A stretch of DNA of 20,600 bases from UCB3 sp964415605 (GTDB lineage Bacteria; Chloroflexota; Anaerolineae; Epilineales; Epilineaceae), in assembly GCA_964415605.1 (NCBI GenBank), contig CAYQBA010000077.1, positions 1 to 20,600 of the forward strand, given 5' to 3'. The first letter of the stretch is position 1; each line of letters opens with the position of its first letter. Both the position numbers and the translations under genes were made by a program. The notes under the pieces are model-generated. The model made no database searches. It was given only the letters and a program-made list of their open reading frames with translations, and was not told where the DNA came from. Positions 7,142-14,981 of this stretch are shown here, piece by piece.

Positions 7142-7170
7142 AGTATAGCGTTGAGGAGTTGGTGGTCCAA
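7142..7170 (-). promoter_or_regulatory. Promoter of the small anchored protein gene
   Basis: On the minus strand: -35 TTGGAC (7165-7170), 17-nt spacer, -10 TATACT (7142-7147). The predicted leader is about 85 nt to the ATG at 7050. The gap 7051-7386 holds this promoter and the divergent one at 7308-7337, and no gene that I can support. Confidence 0.5.
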
Positions 7171-7307
7171 CCAAGTGGCCCGTCCACACCAGGCGCAGGC
7201 ACACGCCTCGGCACAGGTGTCTCATGGCAGGATCGAGCCATGAGGCTTGCCTCTGACGCCAACTGACAGCCCAGCCGCCCCTTTCCGCGCCCCAGCCCTC
7301 ACCTCAG

Positions 7308-7337
7308 TTGACCCCTCACGTGCCCCGGCTCTAGAAT
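7308..7337 (+). promoter_or_regulatory. Promoter of the GCS2-CBS gene
   Basis: On the plus strand: -35 TTGACC (7308-7313), 18-nt spacer, -10 TAGAAT (7332-7337). Transcription would start near 7344, followed by a leader of about 43 nt with GGAGG at 7375-7379, 7 nt before the ATG. Confidence 0.6.
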
Positions 7338-7386
7338 CGCCGCCCAGCCGCTTCCCGCGCCACGCCGCCCCGATGGAGGAACCCGC

Positions 7387-9309
7387 ATGGGTGAGAAGAC
7401 CCTGTCCGCCGAGGCCGACAAGGCCACCCTGCGCCGGTTCACCCAGCACGTGCTGGGCGACCTGCGCGCCCTCGAGCAGATCATCGCCGAAGGCCTCATC
7501 GAGCATGACGTCCGGCGCATCGGCGCCGAGCAGGAGATGTTCATCGTCGACGGCCGCTGGCGGCCCGCGCTCGCCGCGCGCGACCTCCTCGCCGCCCTGA
7601 AGGACCCCCACTTCACCACCGAGATCGCCCTGTTCAACCTCGAGGCCAACCTCGACCCCCTCGTGTTCGGCGGCGACTGCCTCCGCCAGATGGAGACCGC
7701 TCTCGACGGCCTCGTCGCCCAGGCCCGGGCCGCCGCGGCCACCCAGGGCCTCGACATCGTCCTGGCCGGCATCCTGCCCACGCTGCGCAAGTCCGATCTC
7801 GGCATGGAGAGCATGGTGCCCGAGCCGCGCTACTACGCCCTCGCCAGCGCGCTTGACCGCCTGCGCGGCGGCGCCTTCGAGTTCCACATCAAGGGAGTCG
7901 ACGAGCTCATCCTCCAGCACGAGAGCGTCATGCTCGAGGCGTGCAACACCAGCTTCCAGACCCACTTCCAAGTCGCCCCGCACGAGTTCCCCAACCTCTA
8001 CAACATCGCCCAGGTCGCCGTCGGCCCCGTCCTGGCCGCCGCGTGCAACGCCCCCCTCCTCTTCGGTCGCCGCCTGTGGCACGAGACCCGCATCGCGCTC
8101 TTCCAGCAGTCCATCGACACCCGCAGCTCCATGGACCACCTGCGCGAGCGCAGCCCCCGCGTGACCTTCGGCAACCGCTGGGTCCGCCGGTCCGTCCTCG
8201 AGCTCTACCGCGAGGACGTCGGCCGGTTCCGCGCCCTTCTGGCCACCGACCTCACCGAGAACCCCTTCGCCGTCCTGGCCGCCGGTCAGACCCCCAAGCT
8301 CCAGGCGCTGACCCTCCACAACAGCACCGTCTACCGCTGGAACCGCGCCTGCTACGGCGTGACCGGCGGCAAGCCCCACCTGCGGATCGAGAACCGCGTC
8401 ATGCCCGCCGGCCCCACCGTGCTCGACGAGGTCGCCAACGCCGCCCTGTGGTTCGGCGTGGTGTGCGGCCTGTCCGACGCCCATCCCGACATCACCACCG
8501 TCATGCGCTTCGACGACGCCCGGCTGAACTTCCGCGCCGCCGCCCGCCACGGCCTGCGCGCCCAGTTTCACTGGCTCGAGCACGAGACCATCCCGGCCCA
8601 GACCCTGATCTGCGACCGGCTCGTGCCGCTCGCCGCCGAGGCGCTTGCCCATCGCGGCATCGACGCCGCCGACATCGAGCGCTACCTCGGCGTCGTCGAC
8701 CGGCGCGTCCGCGCCGGCGTCAACGGCGCGGAATGGGCCCTGCGGTCGTTCGACGGGATGGCGCCGTACGGCAGCCTCAGCGCGCGGCTCAACGCGCTGA
8801 CGGCCGCCATGGTCTCCCGGCAGAAGACGGGCCGGCCGGTGCACGAATGGGAGCCCGCCCACCTGGACGAGGGCGGGAGCTGGCAGTACTCGTTCCACAA
8901 GGTCGAGCAGTACATGACCACCGACCTCTTCACCGTGCACGAGGACGAGCCCATCGAGCTCGTGGCCAACCTCATGGACTGGGAGCGCATCCGCCACGTC
9001 CCGGTCGAGGACCACGCCCATCGCCTCGTCGGCCTGGTGTCGTACCGGACGCTCCTGCGCCTCCTCGGCGGCGGCCTGGCCACCGGCGAAAAGGCCGGCA
9101 TCCCGGTATCGGAGATCATGCACCGCGACCCCATCACCGTCCCGCCCGAGATGCCGACGCTCGACGCCATCCGCCTCATGCGCGATCGCCAGGTCGGCTG
9201 CCTGCCCGTGGTCAAGAACGGCCAGCTCATCGGCATCGTCACCCAGGGCGACTTCATGGACGTGGCCAGGGACCTCCTCGAAGCCAAGCTGAAAGAGACC
9301 GGCGCGTAA
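7387..9309 (+). CDS. GCS2-type carboxylate-amine ligase fused to two CBS domains
   Basis: 640 residues with a clear start (GGAGG 7 nt upstream). Residues 15-480 are a GCS2/glutamate-cysteine ligase-like domain: RIGAEQEMFIVD (44-55) and FNLEANLD (83-90) match the Glu-rich strands that hold Mg-ATP, EACNTSFQTHFQV (184-196) carries the conserved Asn/Thr segment, and RIENRVMPAGPT (333-344) the conserved ENR. Enzymes of this fold use ATP to join a carboxylate to an amine. Residues about 504-562 and 575-632 are a pair of CBS domains (HVPVEDHAHRLVGLVSYRTL; CLPVVKNGQLIGIVTQGDF), which commonly bind adenosine nucleotides and regulate the attached enzyme. No membrane span or signal is seen. Codons in the ligase part are notably rich in third-position C. 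The next gene, 45 nt on, is an aspartoacylase-like hydrolase. The true substrate is unknown; glutathione synthesis is possible but not supported by any neighbour. Confidence 0.85.
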   Translation: MGEKTLSAEADKATLRRFTQHVLGDLRALEQIIAEGLIEHDVRRIGAEQEMFIVDGRWRPALAARDLLAALKDPHFTTEIALFNLEANLDPLVFGGDCLRQMETALDGLVAQARAAAATQGLDIVLAGILPTLRKSDLGMESMVPEPRYYALASALDRLRGGAFEFHIKGVDELILQHESVMLEACNTSFQTHFQVAPHEFPNLYNIAQVAVGPVLAAACNAPLLFGRRLWHETRIALFQQSIDTRSSMDHLRERSPRVTFGNRWVRRSVLELYREDVGRFRALLATDLTENPFAVLAAGQTPKLQALTLHNSTVYRWNRACYGVTGGKPHLRIENRVMPAGPTVLDEVANAALWFGVVCGLSDAHPDITTVMRFDDARLNFRAAARHGLRAQFHWLEHETIPAQTLICDRLVPLAAEALAHRGIDAADIERYLGVVDRRVRAGVNGAEWALRSFDGMAPYGSLSARLNALTAAMVSRQKTGRPVHEWEPAHLDEGGSWQYSFHKVEQYMTTDLFTVHEDEPIELVANLMDWERIRHVPVEDHAHRLVGLVSYRTLLRLLGGGLATGEKAGIPVSEIMHRDPITVPPEMPTLDAIRLMRDRQVGCLPVVKNGQLIGIVTQGDFMDVARDLLEAKLKETGA

Positions 9310-9311
9310 CC

Positions 9312-9343
9312 CGGCCGCGGCCGCGAACGCCGGGGCGCGGCCG
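9312..9343 (+). terminator. GC hairpin between the ligase and hydrolase genes
   Basis: CGGCCGCG at 9312-9319 pairs with CGCGGCCG at 9336-9343 across a 16-nt loop, starting 2 nt after the GCS2-CBS stop. There is no T-tract. The base of the stem runs straight into the TATAAT box of the next gene, so it may attenuate read-through before a fresh start. Confidence 0.4.
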
Positions 9344-9349
9344 TATAAT
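9344..9349 (+). promoter_or_regulatory. -10 box TATAAT placed for a leaderless hydrolase mRNA
   Basis: A consensus TATAAT ends 5 nt before the GTG at 9355 and 11 nt before the in-frame ATG at 9361, so transcription would start within a few bases of the first codon. No good -35 lies 16-18 nt upstream, and there is no ribosome-binding site. Confidence 0.45.
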
Positions 9350-9354
9350 TCAGC

Positions 9355-10563
9355 GTGTCAATGATCTCGACGATCCCCACGGCCGAGGCCGCGCGCGCCA
9401 CGGCTCCGAGCCGCCACCGCCCGTCCGCGCACGAGATCGGCCGCTACGGCACCGCGGCCGCCGGCACGCCGACGCTGATCGTGGTCGCCGCCCTGCACGG
9501 CAACGAGCCAGCCGGGATGGTGGCGGCTCGCCGTGTGCTGGCACGCCTGGCACGCGACGAGGCGCCGCTGCGCGGCCGGCTGATTGCGCTCGCCGGCAAC
9601 CTTCCCGCGTTGACCGCCGGGCGCCGCTTCATCGACCGCGACCTCAACCGGGCCTGGACCTCCGACGGCATCGCGGCCGCCATCGGCGCCGGCGCCGATG
9701 GCCCCTTCGAGACCTCCGAGGACGGCACGCTGCGGGACCTGGCGGCCGACCTCGGCGCGGCGATTGCGGCCGCCCCGGGGACGGTGCACGTCATCGACAT
9801 GCACACGACGTCGTCGCGCAGCGCGCCGTTCCTCCTCGTAGCCGACACGCTTGCCAACCGGGCCTTTGCCCGCGCCTTCGGCCTGCCGATGGTCCTCGGC
9901 CTCGAGGAGCAGATCGAGGGCACGATGCTCAGCCACCTCGGCGCGTTGGGCTGCGTGTGCCTCGGCGTCGAGGGCGGCCAGCACGACGCCCCGGTGGCGG
10001 CGGAGAACCTCGAGGATCTGCTGTGGGCAGCGCTGGCCGAGCTGGGCATGCTGGCCGCGGGCGACGCGCCGGACCTGGCCGCCAGCCGCGCGCGGCTGGT
10101 CCAGGCTCGTGGCGACGTGCCGGCGGTCCTCGAGGTCCGGCACCGGCACGCCATCGCGCCGGTCGACGCGTTCCAGATGCGGCCCGGCTTCGTCAACTTC
10201 CAGGCCGTCCGCGCCGGCGACCTGTTGGCCCACGACCGCAACGGCCCCGTGCGCGCCGCCGAGTCCGGCCGGATCCTCATGCCGCTCTACCAGGGCCAGG
10301 GTGAGGACGGGTTCTTCATGACCCGCGCCATCGACCCGCGCTGGCTGGGCGTGTCGGCCGCCCTGCGGCGGCTCCGCGTGTGCCGCCTCCTGCCGCTCCT
10401 GCCCGGCGTGCGCCGGCACCCCGAGCTGCCGGCGACCCTCGTCGTGGACACCCGCGTGGCGCGGCTGTTTCCGCTGCAGGTGTTTCACCTGCTGGGGTAT
10501 CGAAAGCTTCGCTGGGTGGACCGGCGCCTGCTCGTCAGCCGACGCGAGCCGGCGGGGCGTTGA
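9355..10563 (+). CDS. Succinylglutamate desuccinylase/aspartoacylase family zinc hydrolase
   Basis: 402 residues if translation starts at GTG 9355; the ATG at 9361 (two codons later) is equally possible. Metal and active-site residues of the AstE/ASPA branch of the M14 fold are visible: HGNE (H48, E51), DLNRAW (96-101), the third zinc ligand in IDMHTTSSR (H150) and the catalytic-type Glu in VEGGQH (E206). These enzymes hydrolyse N-acyl amino acids or related amides. The last 75 residues are a basic extension with VDTRVARLFPLQVFHLLGYRK (split by eye) beyond the usual beta domain (GEDGFFMTR). No signal peptide. It follows the GCS2-CBS ligase on the same strand, with its own apparent -10, so the two may act on the same class of amide in opposite directions. 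The acyl group and amino acid removed cannot be read from sequence. Confidence 0.85.
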   Translation: MSMISTIPTAEAARATAPSRHRPSAHEIGRYGTAAAGTPTLIVVAALHGNEPAGMVAARRVLARLARDEAPLRGRLIALAGNLPALTAGRRFIDRDLNRAWTSDGIAAAIGAGADGPFETSEDGTLRDLAADLGAAIAAAPGTVHVIDMHTTSSRSAPFLLVADTLANRAFARAFGLPMVLGLEEQIEGTMLSHLGALGCVCLGVEGGQHDAPVAAENLEDLLWAALAELGMLAAGDAPDLAASRARLVQARGDVPAVLEVRHRHAIAPVDAFQMRPGFVNFQAVRAGDLLAHDRNGPVRAAESGRILMPLYQGQGEDGFFMTRAIDPRWLGVSAALRRLRVCRLLPLLPGVRRHPELPATLVVDTRVARLFPLQVFHLLGYRKLRWVDRRLLVSRREPAGR

Positions 10564-10586
10564 GGGCGTGACGCATGGTGTTTGGC

Positions 10587-10650
10587 GCCGCTACGACAGT
10601 GCCCACCCCGGCGCCCCGCGCCCCCCGCGACGGACCGCGATCGTAGCGGC
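10587..10650. terminator. 10-bp inverted repeat between convergent genes
   Basis: GCCGCTACGA (10587-10596) and TCGTAGCGGC (10641-10650) are perfect reverse complements with 44 nt between them, in the short gap between the zinc hydrolase stop and the ABC permease stop. The loop is long for a terminator, so the role is uncertain. Nothing else is visible in 10564-10664. Confidence 0.35.
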
Positions 10651-10664
10651 CACGTTGCCCACCG

Positions 10665-12500
10665 CTACTCGCCGATCGCCTCGACCTCGCCCGTCGCAAC
10701 CCACCAGGCGCCGACCACGACCAGCGCCGTCAGCGTCAGCCCCAGCACGAGCCCGACGGCCCACAGCGGCGTCGCCTCGCGCAAGACCGTGAAGCGCGAG
10801 GTCGCCGCCGGGAGCGCCAGCGTCATGCCCGCCACGAAGCTGTAGCCGCCGTAGAGCACCAGGCTCAGGCAGCCCACGTCCGGCGTTAGCATCTCATGCG
10901 GGGTGTCCCAGCGCAGGTTGGGCCGCGCCGCGCCGATCGCCAGGTTGATGGCGACAACCCCGGCGCCGAGCACCACCATCACGAACCACGCGTAGGCCAC
11001 CAGGCCCGGCTCGAAGGCGCCGAGCATGGCCGCGCCGATCGGGCCGCCGAACGTCCGCGCGTCGCTGAACGCCCGCGCCGCCTCCAGAAGCCCGATGAGG
11101 CCGCTGCCGAGCAGCACGTACGGAATGTACGCCACCAGGAACTTGGCCGCCACGAGCTCGCGGCGGCTGATCGGCGCACCCTTGACCAGCCAGTATGCCT
11201 TGCCCTCCAGCGAGAACGCCGTCAGGCCGAAGCGCGACATGATCATGGCGCTGACCCCGGTCGCCACGGCGCCGGACAGCATGACCAGGAGCGGCGTCGT
11301 GAACGCGTGCGCCACGTCGCTGCCCCCGATGCGTACCGGGTAGAGGAGCTGCTGCAAGACGAAGAACACCCCGATGGCCAAGGGCGACAGGACCTGCGCC
11401 ATGCTCGTCAGGTCGCGCGGGATCACGCGGAAGTCCTTGCGCATCACCGCGACCACCGGCGGCGAGAGCCACCGGAACCAGCCCGACGGCCGCCCGAGCG
11501 CGGCCGCGTCCTCCACCCGCGCCCACGGCAGCCGGCTCCGACGCTTGAGGTCGCGGTGCGCGGTGGACTGCATGTGCAGCCAGCTCTCGTAGTACACCGT
11601 GTCCGACACCCAGACGAGCGGCACGATCGCCACGAGCGCCACCACGACGGCCAGTCCAAGCCAGGTGGCCGCATCGGTCCACTGACCGCGGCCGGCCGCC
11701 GTCACGGCCGTCGTGAGCCACTCGGCCGGCGAGTACGGGGCGCGTAGGCGCTCGAGGAATGTGACCATGTCGCTCAGCGTCACGGCCTCGCGCAGCTGGC
11801 GCGCGCCGCCGGCCACCAGGGCCAGCGACAATGTCATCGCCACCACGATGAGACCGACGACCTCGCCGAGCCGCTGGGCCGATACCCGCAGGACGATCAG
11901 CACCACCGCGACCGCCCCGATCGACACCGGCAGGAGCGGCAGCACGGCCAACGCCGCCAGCACGGCCGCGTAATAGCCGCGGCCGTAGCTCATGGCCATG
12001 CCGTGCCCCACCAGCGGCACGAGCGTCACGCCGAGGATCACGCCGTGCGCCGGGACGAGCCCGCCGAGCAGCTTGCTGGCGAACACCGCCCGGCGCGAGA
12101 TCGGCGCCGTCAGGAGGAGGTCGAGGTCGCGCGACAGGTAAAGGGCGGCCAGCGCGACGGTGAAGCTGACCATGAAGCTGAGCATCACCCCGCCGGTGAA
12201 CGCCGTGGCCACGATCACGTCGGCTTGCGGCGCCTGCTCGGTGCCGACCAGGTTGACGATCAGCCGCGTCATGACGTAGCTCACGGCCAGCGACGCCAGG
12301 GCCAGGAACACCACCGCCGCCGCGACGACGGCGTACATCACGCGCCGCCAGCGCGCGCTGCGCCGCAGGCCGTTCCACGCGATCCGCCAGCGCGCGGCCA
12401 TCAGGCGCGCGACGGTCCGCCCGAAGTCGCGCTCGCCGCCGCCGGTCAGGGTCGCCGGCGGCCCGGCCGCGCCCGCGGCCGCGGTCTCGGGGGGCGACAT
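10665..12500 (-). CDS. ABC exporter permease, duplicated ABC-2-like type
   Basis: 611 residues, about twice the length of a single ABC-2 permease. The protein has a cytoplasmic N-terminus (1-53), a first helix (about 54-75), and many further hydrophobic segments arranged in two halves. Each half contains a related cytoplasmic motif: DLDLLLTAPISRRAVFASK (125-143) and EGKAYWLVKGAPISRRELV (432-450), both sharing APISRR followed by a Lys; this marks an internal duplication. This is the putative ABC exporter permease family of roughly 16 helices, in which no substrate is generally known. Its ATG lies one base after the stop of the ATPase gene, so the two form a translationally linked exporter. Export of a lipid, peptide or antibiotic is possible but not indicated. 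Confidence 0.85.
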   Translation of the reverse strand: MSPPETAAAGAAGPPATLTGGGERDFGRTVARLMAARWRIAWNGLRRSARWRRVMYAVVAAAVVFLALASLAVSYVMTRLIVNLVGTEQAPQADVIVATAFTGGVMLSFMVSFTVALAALYLSRDLDLLLTAPISRRAVFASKLLGGLVPAHGVILGVTLVPLVGHGMAMSYGRGYYAAVLAALAVLPLLPVSIGAVAVVLIVLRVSAQRLGEVVGLIVVAMTLSLALVAGGARQLREAVTLSDMVTFLERLRAPYSPAEWLTTAVTAAGRGQWTDAATWLGLAVVVALVAIVPLVWVSDTVYYESWLHMQSTAHRDLKRRSRLPWARVEDAAALGRPSGWFRWLSPPVVAVMRKDFRVIPRDLTSMAQVLSPLAIGVFFVLQQLLYPVRIGGSDVAHAFTTPLLVMLSGAVATGVSAMIMSRFGLTAFSLEGKAYWLVKGAPISRRELVAAKFLVAYIPYVLLGSGLIGLLEAARAFSDARTFGGPIGAAMLGAFEPGLVAYAWFVMVVLGAGVVAINLAIGAARPNLRWDTPHEMLTPDVGCLSLVLYGGYSFVAGMTLALPAATSRFTVLREATPLWAVGLVLGLTLTALVVVGAWWVATGEVEAIGE

Positions 12501-12501
12501 G

Positions 12502-13254
12502 TCAGCGCAGCATCGCGGCGATCTCGGTCTCGGCGGCCCCGCCGGTCAGCTCGAGGAAGATGTCCTCGAGGCTTGCCGAGCGGTCGGCCTGCCGGTGCAG
12601 GTCCTCGACGCTGCCGAGGGCGATGAGCCGCCCATGGTCGATGATGCCGATCCGGTCGCACATGCGCTCGGCGATCTCGAGGATATGGGTCGAGAGGAAC
12701 ACCGTGGCGCCGCGGTTGGCCATCTGGCGCAGGATGTCGCGCAAGAGGCGCGCGCTCCGCGGGTCCAGGCCGACCGTCGGCTCGTCGAGGAACAGGACCT
12801 TGGGGTCATGCGCCAGGGCCGCCGCCAGCACCGTCTTCTGGCGCATCCCGTGCGAGTAGCCCTCGATGAGGTCGTCGGCTCGGTCGGCGAGCCCGAACGG
12901 CGGGAGCAGCTCGTCGATCAAGCGGTCGACGCGTTCGGGCGCGACCCGGTACAGGCCGCCAACGAAGTGGATGAACTCACGGCCGGTCAGCTTCTCGTAC
13001 AGGTACGGGGTGTCCGGGAGGTACGCGATGCGCGCCCGTGCCGCCAGCGGATCCTCGGCCAGGTCGATGCCGTCGATCCGCACCCGGCCGGCGGTGGGCC
13101 GCAGGAGCCCCACAAGCATCCGGATCGTCGTGGTCTTGCCGGCCCCGTTCGGGCCGAGGAAGCCGAAGATCTCGCCCGCAGGCACCTCGAGGTCCAGCCC
13201 GTCGACGGCGGTAAAGGCGCCGTAGCGTTTGGTCAGCTGCTCCGCCTTGATCAA
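12502..13254 (-). CDS. ABC transporter ATPase
   Basis: 250 residues from a TTG at 13254. I prefer this start because the domain begins right there (LIKAEQLTKRYGAF), an AAAGGAGA lies about 10 nt upstream, and the longer frame (to ATG 13371) would start inside a terminator hairpin and add 39 residues of low-information sequence. Motifs: Walker A GPNGAGKT (34-41), signature YSHGMRQK (133-140), Walker B VLFLDEP (153-159), H-loop STH with H190. At the Q-loop position the sequence reads YLPDTPYLYEKLTG, with Asp where many ATPases have Gln; this variant is usual for ABC-2 drug/lipid exporter ATPases of this group. It powers the permease encoded directly downstream. No promoter is obvious in 13255-13359. 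Confidence 0.92.
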   Translation of the reverse strand: MIKAEQLTKRYGAFTAVDGLDLEVPAGEIFGFLGPNGAGKTTTIRMLVGLLRPTAGRVRIDGIDLAEDPLAARARIAYLPDTPYLYEKLTGREFIHFVGGLYRVAPERVDRLIDELLPPFGLADRADDLIEGYSHGMRQKTVLAAALAHDPKVLFLDEPTVGLDPRSARLLRDILRQMANRGATVFLSTHILEIAERMCDRIGIIDHGRLIALGSVEDLHRQADRSASLEDIFLELTGGAAETEIAAMLR

Positions 13255-13359
13255 GAGGACACGTCTCCTTTCCGGGTCGGGTCGCCGCGCCCGGAGCACC
13301 GGGTCAGGTGGGATCGCCCCGCCGCATCCGTTCCGTGCGGGCGGCGGGCCATGCACGAA

Positions 13360-13380
13360 GGGCGCAGCCATGCTGCGCCC
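13360..13380 (-). terminator. Terminator-like hairpin after secF
   Basis: GGGCGCAGC (13360-13368) pairs with GCTGCGCCC (13372-13380), a perfect 9-bp stem with a 3-nt loop, 43 nt downstream of the secF stop. On the minus strand only a short TTCG follows, not a T-tract. The position suits the end of the secD-CBS-secF transcript. Confidence 0.5.
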
Positions 13381-13423
13381 CTCACCTCCGCGTCGCCTTC
13401 CGCCCAGCGTGCCGGGCGGTCCG

Positions 13424-14401
13424 TCAGGCCGCCGTGGCGCTCGCCTCGGCGCGGCCGCGGCCGAACCAGCTCCGCCACTCGCGGTTCTCCCACACGACCA
13501 GGAGCTGGGCCGCGTTGAAGATCGACGAGTAGGTGCCGCTGATGATCCCGACGATCAGCCAGAACACGAAGCTCTTGAGCTGCCCCTGGCTGTACACGAA
13601 GATCGCGAACAGCGTGAAGAGGGCGGTGAGCTGGGTGTTGATCGAGCGGTCCAGCGTCTGCACGATCGAATGGTTGACCACCCGCTCGAACGACAGGCCT
13701 CGCATGCGTCCGACGTTCTCGCGGATCCGGTCGAAGACCACGATGGTGTCATGCACCGAGAAGCCGATGACCGTGAGGAGCGCCGTGAGGAACAGCGCGT
13801 CGACCTCCCACTTGTAGAGCACGCCCATGATCGACGCCAGGCCGACGACAACCAGCACGTCGTGCAGCATGGCGACAACGGCGCAGACGCCGTAGCGCAC
13901 CGGATGCGGGACGTTGCGGAACACGAACGTCAGGTACATCAGGATGCCGATGGCCGCCAGCGCGACCGCGACCATCGCGTTGCGCGTCACCTCGGCGCCC
14001 ACCGACGGGCCGACGTCGGTGAACTGGATCTCCTCGAACTTGCCGAGGGCGGCCTCGATCGCCGCGTAAAGGTCCTGCTTGAACGCGGTCTGCTCCTTGC
14101 CGGCCGACTCGGCCTGCTCCGACAGCGACCGCGAGCGGATCTGGTAGCGCTTCTCGCCGGTCGTGGGATCCTCCGCCTCGACGACTTGCGGCGCGGCCTC
14201 GAAGCCCTGCGCCTGGAACACCTCGGCCAGCTTGGCCTCGACGTCGGTCTGCGGCGCCTCGAACTTGAGCTCCATCAACGTGCCGCCGGTGAAGTCGATC
14301 GACCTGGGCAACCCGTAGCGCACGAGCGCGACGAGCCCGGGCACGACCACCAGGGCCGAGACGATGAAGTACCAGTAGCGATGCTTGACGATGTTGAACA
14401 C
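13424..14401 (-). CDS. secF: Protein translocase subunit SecF
   Basis: 325 residues from a GTG at 14401, with AGGAG (14408-14412) 6 nt upstream. SecF pairs with SecD in the inner membrane and uses the proton gradient to pull proteins out of the SecYEG channel. Visible marks: first helix (about 10-28), the SecF motif SIDFTGG (34-40; usually GIDFTGG), a charged periplasmic loop (45-135), and the conserved helix segment VDALFLTALLTVIGFSVHDT with DRIREN (200-229). Further helices run to about 302. The last gene of the operon secD - CBS protein - secF; a 9-bp hairpin follows. The loop region around 75-125 is a little longer and more charged than in a minimal SecF. Confidence 0.96.
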   Translation of the reverse strand: MFNIVKHRYWYFIVSALVVVPGLVALVRYGLPRSIDFTGGTLMELKFEAPQTDVEAKLAEVFQAQGFEAAPQVVEAEDPTTGEKRYQIRSRSLSEQAESAGKEQTAFKQDLYAAIEAALGKFEEIQFTDVGPSVGAEVTRNAMVAVALAAIGILMYLTFVFRNVPHPVRYGVCAVVAMLHDVLVVVGLASIMGVLYKWEVDALFLTALLTVIGFSVHDTIVVFDRIRENVGRMRGLSFERVVNHSIVQTLDRSINTQLTALFTLFAIFVYSQGQLKSFVFWLIVGIISGTYSSIFNAAQLLVVWENREWRSWFGRGRAEASATAA

Positions 14402-14427
14402 GAGATGCTCCTGCGGGTCGAGCCCGA

Positions 14428-14880
14428 TCAGTCGTCGGTGGCGGGGCCGGCGTTGGACCCCATGAGGATGCGGACCAACCCCCGAAGGAGGTCGGAGTTG
14501 GTCAGGATGCCGACCACCCGGCGCTGGTCCACCACCGGGACCGCACCGATCTGGTGCTCGAAGATCAGGTTCGCGGCTTCCGAGATCGAGGTGTCCGGGT
14601 CGACCGACACCACGTCGGTGCTCATCACCTCGTCGACCGACACGCGCGCCATCAGCTCACGGACCTCGGTCGGCTCGAGCATGGTGAAGGGCGAGGGCCA
14701 GGCCTCCATGACGTCGCCCCACGAGACCACGCCGACCAGCTCGTTGTCGCTGCCCACCACCAGGAGCCGCCGGATGTCATCGTGCTCCATCTGGGCGCGG
14801 GCCTCGGCCAGCGACGTCCCGGACCGGACGGTGATGGGGTTGGGCGTCATCCAGTCGCGCACCAGGGCATTCTCAGTCAT
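14428..14880 (-). CDS. Stand-alone CBS-pair protein
   Basis: 150 residues made almost entirely of two CBS domains: residues 9-60 (MTPNPITVRSGTSLAEA, then RRLLVVGSDNELVGVVSWGD) and 82-138 (VDEVMSTDVVSVDPDTSISE, then IGAVPVVDQRRVVGILTNSD). Such CBS pairs (Bateman modules) usually bind adenosine nucleotides such as AMP, ATP or S-adenosylmethionine and report energy or methylation state to a partner. No catalytic or membrane segment is attached. A GGAGG lies 8 nt upstream of the ATG. The gene sits between secD (101 nt upstream) and secF (26 nt downstream) on the same strand, so it is almost certainly co-transcribed with the translocase genes, but whether it acts on SecDF is unknown. Confidence 0.9.
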   Translation of the reverse strand: MTENALVRDWMTPNPITVRSGTSLAEARAQMEHDDIRRLLVVGSDNELVGVVSWGDVMEAWPSPFTMLEPTEVRELMARVSVDEVMSTDVVSVDPDTSISEAANLIFEHQIGAVPVVDQRRVVGILTNSDLLRGLVRILMGSNAGPATDD

Positions 14881-14955
14881 CGGCGAGACCTCCAGTCTTG
14901 CGCCGGGCCGGGCGGGGGGCCGCCGCGCGGCTCCCGATCGGACCGGTCCGGTGAT

Positions 14956-14972
14956 GGGCGTGGCGCACGCCC
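14956..14972 (-). other. Small hairpin in the secD - CBS gap
   Basis: GGGCGTG (14956-14962) pairs with CACGCCC (14966-14972) over a 3-nt loop, 10 nt after the secD stop. It may stabilise or partly terminate the upstream transcript; weak evidence. Confidence 0.25.
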
Positions 14973-14981
14973 GGCGGCCGC

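Noticed and set aside
7222..9123. Minus-strand frame of 633 codons opposite the GCS2-CBS gene
   Set aside because: Antisense shadow: Gly/Val/Glu/Ala-rich with no domain or ribosome-binding site, and the plus strand encodes clear conserved motifs.
7941..10304. Plus-strand frame of 787 codons spanning the ligase-hydrolase junction
   Set aside because: Arg/Pro-rich out-of-frame shadow of two recognised genes.
13255..13371. Longer N-terminus of the ABC ATPase starting at ATG 13371
   Set aside because: The ATG lies in the hairpin loop after secF, the extra 39 residues show no ABC-domain sequence, and a ribosome-binding site fits the TTG at 13254.
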